Assembly (NCBI GenBank): GCA_946902985.2
Contig: OX336397.1
Span: 188,918,813 to 188,982,812, forward strand
Length of the DNA: 64,000 bases
Source of the DNA: Meconema thalassinum
Lineage: Eukaryota; Arthropoda; Insecta; Orthoptera; Tettigoniidae
Direction: 5' to 3'
Shown piece after piece: positions 57,256-64,000 of this stretch. A program made the translations under genes and the position numbers. Each line of letters starts with the position of its first letter. Within the stretch, counting starts at the first letter, position 1. The notes under the pieces are model-generated. The model was not told where the DNA came from and did no database searches. It saw nothing but the letters and a program-made list of their open reading frames with translations.

Positions 57256-58088
57256 TAATATCCTAGGAACACTCCAGTGAGCTTAAATTATTGAATATTA
57301 CTAAACGTTCCCAGTATAAATGCAATATTGTGCGCTTATAGGATGTAAGTGCGCTTAGGTATGATTATTATCCACGCAAACAAAATATGACCCACCTGAC
57401 GTTGTTTCTTACATCATATCTTACATTACATTTAGCAGTAGCGTAGCCAGGATTTTAGTTTGGGGGGGGGGGGGGGGCATTAGGTCCTCATCTATTACTG
57501 CAGAGGTTAATATATTTTTCTGATTATAAGTTAAATCAATGCGAGAGTGAACTGTTAGTGTAATCTTGGAACTATTGCAGTCTAATATTCTTGTCTAGAA
57601 TAAAGAATGGCGGTATAATATTGTTAACTTTAATAATGTTTAGCTTATGTGACATTGATAAGCTATGAGCAAGTTGACATCTTATACTAATAATATAGTG
57701 AGGAAATATACATATAGGTACCAGTCAGTAAATTGTTAACCCTTTATGGGATAGTGGTCTCTATATTAGCCACCTCTCATAAGGACAGTTTATCCTTTCA
57801 AAGATGTTGATAGTTGAATCTTTACGCCAAATTTTGGAGAATTTTCTTGTTGGAGTGCTAGTAATTCTAAAAAGCAAATATTATATAAGTTACGTATCTA
57901 CTTGATGTAATGTGTTGGATAAAACTAAAACTAAAACATTATCAATTGAAGTGCAAAAATAAAATATAAATATAGAAATGATAATCATAAAAATAAAATT
58001 ACAATTATAAAAGAAATATAAAAATCAAAATATTAAACATAACTATAAAAGAATTATGAAAATAATTGTAAAAATCAATTCGAAATCA

Positions 58089-58880
58089 GTAAAAACTCAG
58101 CAATTCTTCTAGGTTTGTGCCGTTTCTTGTGTGGGGTTTCGCCTAGGACACCAAGCTGGCTCATCGGCGGGCTCTTGGTGTCCCCGCCCGGACCCCCAGA
58201 GGAGTAACGAACTGCGCGCTGCCTCCCTTTATATAGAGTGCAACTGCACTACTTGACTGCGAGAACTAAAATTTCAAGCAGGCGAAACCAACACAAGACA
58301 CGGCCCAAACCTAGAAGAATTGCTGAGTTTTAATTCACCGGCCGTGAAAGCCAATATACCATCTTTTTGGAAGCCTTCTTAGGGAGGTTCAGGCTGCTTG
58401 ACCTTTTAGTTCTCGCAGTCAAGTATTGCAGTTGAACTCTATATAAAGGGAGGTAGCACGCAGTTCGTTACTCCTGTGGGAGTCCGGGCGGGGGCACCAA
58501 GAGCCCGCCGATGAGCCAGCTTGGTGTCCTAGGCGAAACTCCACACAAGACACGACACAAACCTAGAAGAATTGCTGAGTTTTAATTCACCGGCCGTGAA
58601 AGCCAATATACCATCTTTTTGGAAGCCTTCATAGGGAGGTTCAGGCTGCTTGACCTTTTAGTTCTCGCTGTCAAGTAGTGCAGTTGCACTCTATACTCTA
58701 TATAAAGGGAGGTAGCACGCAGTTCGTTACTCCTGTGGGGGTCCGGGCGGGGACACCAAGAGCCCGCCGATGAGCCAGCTTGGTGTCCTTGCGGAACCCC
58801 ACACAAGACACGCCACAAACCTAGAAGAATTGCTGAGTTTTAATTCACCGGCCATGAAAGCCAATATACCATCTTTTTCG
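58089..58880. repeat. tandem and inverted 252/258-bp repeat inside the hAT element
   Basis: Unit 1 (58321-58572) and unit 2 (58573-58830) are direct copies, followed by about 50 bp of a third. An inverted copy of most of the unit lies at 58089-58270. Shared words are TGCTGAGTTTTAATTCACCGG, CCAATATACCATCTTTTT, GTTCGTTACTCCTGTGGG and GCCCGCCGATGAGCCAGCTT. Unit 2 is 6 bp longer through duplication of CTATACT-like sequence before its TATA box. Each copy carries TATATAAAG, so the region may be duplicated promoter sequence. (One listed word is 21 bases in the source; only its core TGCTGAGTTTTAATTCACC matters.). Confidence 0.88.
58440..58470 (+). promoter_or_regulatory. candidate core promoter in repeat unit 1
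   Basis: TATATAAAG at 58440-58448 is followed about 21 bp on by GCAGTTCGTTA, close to the arthropod initiator (TCAGTT). The same arrangement recurs at 58699-58730 and, inverted, at about 58235-58205. Promoter function is inferred from motif spacing only. Confidence 0.4.
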
Positions 58881-59105
58881 AAGTTAGTTAATTAATTAAT
58901 TCAATAAAATATCAATATTGAATCTATAAGAACATAAATTGAAAATTAAAAATAAATATATCAACAAGAAAATTAGAGAAACAAAAAATAACATTATTAA
59001 TAATAATAATAATAAATAACATAAATTAAAATGTAAAACACATAAAAATAACACATAGTTTTGCCCTATAAAGGGTTAAAGAAAGGGCAGTTTACTGTAC
59101 CCTTA

Positions 59106-59530
59106 AGAAAGAGCACTATGTCCATAATGTTTGACAATCTCACTAATACCCACAATAATGCCTCTATGAACTGCCATGAGTGCAAGAGCCGTCAGCCTTT
59201 CCTCAGCAGTTTCACTTCTCAAGTATGTCTTTAGCCTCTTCAGCGTGGAGAAGCTTCTCTCTACAGAGGCTGTAGTTACTGGAATAACGGCCAGGATTGT
59301 AAGGAGTGTAGCAATGTTTGGAAAGGAGGTCTTGTCGATTGTTTTGAGATCTTCAATCCTGTCTTTGGTTGACTATCTGTTGAGATTCTGCAGTTCAGCT
59401 TCCACAAACGCCCCTCTGCCTCCAGAATGTCTTCGTTTGTGGTTTGAAGATCACTTTTGTAAAATTCAATCTCATTCCCAATGTCACCAAAATCTTTCTT
59501 AACTGTATTATGTGGCAGCAGACACTCCAA
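59106..59530 (-). pseudogene. hAT transposase C-terminal region with dimerisation domain
   Basis: On the minus strand, CLLPHNTVKKDFGDIGNEIEF and YKSDLQTTNEDILEAEGRLW (59530-59400) precede a frame change near 59385. Then come KTSFPNIATLLTILAVIPVT, TASVERSFSTLKRLKTYLRS and EERLTALALMAVHR (59340-59160). The last part is the hAT dimerisation block with its ERSFSxLKxxKTYLRS signature. The dimerisation domain is well preserved, but the upstream catalytic domain is missing beyond the SINE junction. Confidence 0.85.
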
Positions 59531-59846
59531 GCCCTGCTTCCAGTCGACCCGCAGTCGACCGACTGGGTCAGGGAATGGAATGAATGAAGCCCTCCATCTA
59601 GCGGCGAGGATATAATCTGTGCCGGCTGCCGAAGCCTGTCGCACTCCCCTGGAGCAATGATTAAATGAAATGATAGTGGAGAGTGTTGCTGGAATGAAAT
59701 TGTGTCCGGGAAAACCGGAGCACCCGGAGAAAAACCTGTCTGCCTCCGCTTTATTCAGTACAAATCCCACATGGAGTGACCGGGATTTGAACCACGGACC
59801 CTGCGGTTAGAGGCCGGCGTGCTGCCGCCTAAGCCACGGAGGCTCT
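59531..59846 (-). repeat. tRNA-derived SINE, family 3
   Basis: Minus-strand head GCCTCCGTGGCTTAGGCGGC (box-A side), CGTGGTTCAAATCCCGGTCA with box B GGTTCAAATCC, then the body with GGTTTTTCTCCGGGTGCTCC, CATTCCAGCAACACTCTCC, GAGTGCGACAGGCTTCGGC and TCGCCGCTAGATGGAGGGCT. A SINE with this body is, in my recollection, frequent in polyneopteran insect sequences. It is inserted next to the hAT transposase fragment, inside the hAT element. Confidence 0.85.
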
Positions 59847-60706
59847 AATACACTTTAAATAATAATAATAATTTATTACGAACCTTTTAAAACAAATCGA
59901 ATAACTTTACATTCTATCAGTGAACAATGCGTCTTTCTTATGCAGAGAAAATTATTTGGAAAAGCTGTACCTATATAATGAAATGCAGGCCTCAATTTGC
60001 TACACATGACAATAAAAACTTGCATTAACTTACCAAAGATTTATCCATTTTTGGCTTCTTTGTGACAAAGCAGTCCGTTTTTAAACACTCGCTAATGTGA
60101 CAAAAAGAAAAGAGCGACTATCAAAGAACTTGCGACTCTTCCTCAACACTACCACTAACAGACTGTATATCGCCTCTCGCAGAGACACAAAACCACCGTG
60201 AATCCCGACACAGCGACAATCAACCACGCAGCGTCAGTATTGTAGCCATTATTGAACACTGCTATTTCTACGAAATGGTAATTAAGAGCTGACAAGAGAG
60301 TGTAAGCAGACAAGCTATAACTGGCCCCCTGCAGAGAAGTCTTTTGCTAATTGGCAATCCTAATCTCTTGGCAGACTTTTGTCTCAATCACCTGGTTGTA
60401 TCGCCAGTACTGAGGCCCGTACTGTAGGCCTACTTGGAAAATCCCTTCTCGTCACAATCCTAATTGCTACCCTGTTATTTCAGCTCTTTCAAGCAGTGCA
60501 GGCACGGAAAATGATGTCTGGTCGTGCTGAGAGTGTTAGTACGGTACATTCTTTGTCATTGCATTTACTGTACGGTATTGAACATTTCGTTGTAGGTTCT
60601 ACATTTTTTCAAGCCGTTGGAAAATATAAAGGCTCATGCCCACCCCAATTACTGGATTTATTTCCCCCCCCCCCCCCCCCCAACTGGCTACGCCACTGAC
60701 ATTTAG

Positions 60707-62496
60707 TATACCGTACTCAGAGATTACCTGATTCAACAATAGCAACGTTCCAACAACGAAGTTTAAATGCCACACCGACATAAATCACAACCCACATGCA
60801 CAAGCTTGACAACGAATGCCAAGACAAGGGCGGGTGGTCGGCGAAAGAGGCGCAACTATACAAGTTGGTAGATATTGGTTTCAACTCGTTAATATATGTC
60901 CATACACATCCCAGCTCACTGATATATAGAATTCATTTTTGCGGGTAGGGTTAAATAGCAATCTGGTAAATTTTCCTTTATTTTTTTTAGCGCATGCAAT
61001 CATTGGCTTTTCTGCGCCCCCTCCCCTAGGGCCGCCCCTGCTTATATTCCATGTTCCAAATTGCTGTCCCTAAGGGGAAATAAAGACAAGGGCAAGGTAA
61101 TTGAGGCACGAAGGTTTAATTGACAGTTTCCGGGAATGAAGATGCCAATTAAGGGATAATATTTTACTGTGGTATTTAAGTGGCAATATGGGGGAAGTAA
61201 GAAGCAATAAAAATCAACAGTTCACGGCATATTAATAGCTGCTTAATGAGAATAAATGGCTCAAAAGGAACTAAGTGGTTTCATCCGACTTGGTTGCAGA
61301 ATAATTTGCCACGTGAGATAAAATACAAGCGATGGTGGACGATGCAGCTTCTCTGTGAAATGAAACAGTAGGCTGTAATGAAGGAAATTATAATTCTGCC
61401 ATTACACCCAAATTAGATGGAAACTTAATGGAGAGGAGGGACACGACTGAACTGAGTGAAACAGCTTGTCCAAGCTGCCAACACGATAACCAATATCGCC
61501 AGACAGTGGCAAAGAGGAACGTGCGTGTTGGATAGTTGTTTTTTTTATTTTTTTTATTAATGCAGCCAATGGCCATCTACTTTTCTTTTCAGGACGGGTC
61601 AGGGAAGGGATATTGGAAGGAAATCGGCCGAGTTTTATGATTGTGATAAATGTAGGCTTATTTTAGGCTCTTGATGGAATATCTATTTATTTCATTAAGT
61701 TTTTTAGTTTGTCACCAGGGCATAAGAATATATAATATTATAAATCTGATTTGAGTGAAAAAATACATCCCTACGGTAGTCATACAGTTTCCCTTACACC
61801 GTGCACAGGCTGCTATTCATCAGCGGGGCGAGGTTGATAGCAATATCGTCAAATTGTGTCTTCCAAGTAGTCCTAACTCGCGGCAGAATATTAAGATCTG
61901 AGAATACTTGAGTTCCATAAAGGGATATTTGAAGTTCTCATTACAAACGTGACTAACTTCCATAATGAAGATGCTTCCTTCAACCTGAGATTTGCTTGCA
62001 CATGTTCGAGCCTTGTGTAGATAATTTTACGATATTTGATTTTCGAAAATACACAGCTTTAAATGTGTAACTAGAGACTTCTTTATGAAGACAATTATAC
62101 AAGTTACCCTGTGATAGTATTTATAAGTTGGTAAGGATAAAATACATCGTCCATTCCCTCCCGTTGAATGTTGGTTCAGTGAGGGAGATATGTTGTATTT
62201 GGTTTGAAATGGGTATCTTGTAACACGAGGCTGTAGTATTGTCTTGTATATTCTGAAACATCCATCTCTTGATGAATACAGTACATTTGCATTTGTCAGT
62301 TGGCACAGGCTAGAGTAAAAGGTGGCTTTTCACCGATGTCTCAGTCTCACTCATGGCTGTGATTATATGGAAGCTACTGAGGTATGGGTGGTGCTTAGTA
62401 ATGGCATTCAGGGCACAGTCGTGCCTGTGAATGCTGTGAAAGGTTCTACTCATAGGGTTAGGACTACTGTTCTGACTCAGTGAGGAAAGCAATGAC
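60707..62496. other. intergenic sequence with a possible transposon end
   Basis: At 61010-61040 the sequence GCGCCCCCTCCCCTAGGGCC followed by GCCCCTG looks like the right terminus of another DNA transposon (read inward CAGGGGCGGCCCTAGG), but no partner was found. The remainder has no recognisable genes; frames at 61388-61576 and 62121-62498 are short and unsupported. Confidence 0.35.
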
Positions 62497-64000
62497 AAAC
62501 TACTGTACCCGATACCTATTTTAGGCTATCGGCTACGCCAGCTGACATTAAGCAGTAAGTTGAGATTGGACTTACAATTCTCAAACTGAACATTTAACAG
62601 AACAGTGGCGTATACTAGAAGAAGAGTAAGGGGGTCCGCTGTTACCATGAACTTTTCGAGAAGGAGTTGGACAATATCCGCCATGGGTAATCCGAGGTTC
62701 AACATGACCGAGTAAACGTGAATAGAGACAAGATGGCACCACAGAGCGATGGATTCGATTCCTGACGAGAGGAGTCCAACAGCTGATTCGCTTGGGATTT
62801 CGAAGGAAATCGTCATTTCATGGATGAAATGATATTCACGCCGATCTTACGAGAAATTTTTAGGTAGGGAAAATCGACGATCTTGGAAATTATATTACAA
62901 CTGATAATGAAAGGTATTGTAAGAGTTCTAACTACCTGATCCGATTATTTTCATGAATACTGGGCACACATGTATATTTTTCTAATAGGAGTGATTTGAT
63001 TATTAAGACATGGTTTGAATTTATATACTTCGAATTTGCTAGAATATGGAGTAACCATATGATATGGCAGGCATCATTATACGAAATTCTCACCGTTGTT
63101 TGGCTTTATTAAGCAGATGTTTGATCTTTTAGACATTTTTCCAGCTAGGATATTTTTCATGAATATTTTTTTTGTGTAACGAGTATTTCGAACTCGTGAT
63201 CTGCAATTGATTATCAGAAACTACTTCGTCAGTTCATTGCATACTAGCGAGTGTGTATTATTCATCAGTAGGGATTTTTTCCATTGGATTGTTTGGAGAT
63301 ATTAAGAAGTTATTCACTTTAGTGAATGAACGTCGCTTTTATATGACAACTAGAAACTTGTTGATTCCTTTCTGGTACATTCACTCATCCAGCCTACGAG
63401 ATGGGGTCTTTCGTATTTATACGATTGTATGGTGGTTACTCACCTTACCCATCGTTTAGGGAACTATCATCCAAGTCGACGGGGCGAGGTCCTTCGTATT
63501 TATACGATTGTACGGTGGTTACACATCTTACTCGCCATTGAGGGACTCATTTTTATCATCCGAATGTACACGAGATGTAAGTGAATTAAACAAGGAACTA
63601 CTAGTCACATATCAGTCGAAATTTTGTTAAATAAAGTAACGATAAATGTCAACAGGATTGCATTTAGTAATTCTTGTTTGCCAATCCAATATTTTGTTGC
63701 TATACTCTTTTGAGAGTAATTTCAGTTTAACAGCTATTACAGCTGATGCTTTGATGATTTTTATAATTGTGTTTGATGCCTTTGAGAAGGATTTAAAGTA
63801 ATTGAATCTTGTAAGATTAATCATTAATGGTCATAATTATTTTAAAGGCAGATCAGTATTGCAGATTTTGATGTGAGAGATTATAACACATTGGTGTTTT
63901 TCTGCGATGTGAATTATGAAACTTGTAAAAGAATTTATGCTATTTGAAAGCAGATCATATATTACTGATGTAATGTTTTTCCAATTGTTTAAGGAGTTGT
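62497..64000 (+). repeat. right arm of the long inverted duplication (runs off the window)
   Basis: Reverse-complement counterpart of 26205-28570, starting TGTACCCGATACCTATTTTA and still matching at the last base. It carries the same two CGTATTTATACG palindromes (63412 and 63495) and the hAT-like word CAGTGGCGTA at 62604. It lacks the 870-bp block present in the left arm. No protein is encoded; the 96-codon frame at 62526-62816 (minus) has a partial counterpart in the left arm, which reflects shared descent and not coding. Confidence 0.82.

Larger units (their letters stand above)
57436..60698. mobile_element. hAT DNA transposon (defective) with 8-bp target duplication
   Basis: The left terminus CAGTAGCGTAGCCAG is mirrored by the right terminus (read inward, CAGTGGCGTAGCCAG), each followed within about 15 bp by a homopolymer G run (17 and about 19). 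ACATTTAG is duplicated exactly at both sides (57428-57435 and 60699-60706), the 8-bp signature of hAT transposition. The interior contains a C-terminal transposase fragment (59106-59530, minus), a SINE (about 59531-59846), a tandem/inverted promoter-like repeat (58089-58880) and AT-rich fill. The N-terminal transposase domains (BED finger, catalytic core) are absent, so it is non-autonomous. Confidence 0.92.

Noticed and set aside
61010..61040. Transposon terminus with CAGGGGCGGCCC
   Set aside because: No matching inverted partner or target duplication was found, so it is mentioned only as a possibility.
28570..62500. A Maverick/Polinton or other giant element bounded by the inverted arms
   Set aside because: No family-B polymerase, packaging ATPase, capsid, or integrase of that type is present between the arms; the contents are ordinary retroelements and DNA transposons.
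1..64000. CRISPR array, prokaryotic defence genes, rRNA or functional tRNA genes
   Set aside because: None found; the tRNA-like box A/B matches belong to SINE heads attached to SINE bodies and lack a complete cloverleaf that I could support.

Overview
The window looks like intergenic DNA from an arthropod, most probably an insect. It is AT-rich, has no bacterial operon or Shine-Dalgarno architecture, and is built almost entirely of eukaryotic transposable elements: BEL/Pao LTR elements, CR1/Jockey-like and RTE-like LINEs, a Penelope-like element, hAT and Tc1/mariner elements and tRNA-derived SINEs. Host-type coding signal is limited to a C2H2 zinc-finger array and one THAP-type zinc-finger exon, either of which may itself be transposon-linked. 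The species is not identifiable from sequence alone; the SINE heads resemble those I associate with polyneopteran insects, but that is a weak inference.

Left third (1-23.7 kb): a decayed Penelope-like element (minus strand) is split by a complete BEL/Pao element (4445-10392) with 272/273-bp LTRs and a CAGTG target duplication. A degenerate RTE-like LINE (about 12.1-15.1 kb) follows. Next comes a ten-finger C2H2 array (16.6-17.6 kb) whose fingers continue as decayed 84-bp units to about 19.7 kb, interrupted by a SINE and a Tc1/mariner remnant. A 49-bp minisatellite, a broken DUF7869-like gene, a full-length SINE and a THAP exon complete this part.

Middle (26-37 kb): one arm of a long inverted duplication (26.2-28.6 kb) abuts a minus-strand BEL/Pao element (coding from about 37.1 down to 28.7 kb). 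This element has lost the RT palm and most of RNase H, and is split by a CR1-like LINE whose ORF1 joins a 2A-like motif, a PHD finger and an SGNH-esterase domain.

Right half (37.4-64 kb): an array of 84-bp minisatellite units was invaded by a BEL/Pao element with very large (2.88-kb) LTRs (38265-54172, target duplication GGGGG). That element was then hit twice: by a truncated SINE in the pol gene (target duplication CCTTGAT) and by a 4.35-kb LINE with both ORFs open in its 3' LTR. Beyond the array lie a hAT transposase fragment, a TA-flanked Tc1/mariner-type element (55607-56796), a SINE, and a hAT element (57436-60698, 8-bp duplication ACATTTAG) carrying tandem and inverted copies of a promoter-like repeat. 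The window ends inside the second arm of the inverted duplication.

The most informative feature is the stratigraphy. Exact target duplications date insertions relative to one another, and the LINE with two open ORFs is the freshest-looking insertion. I did not find a defence system, CRISPR array or other new multi-gene system.
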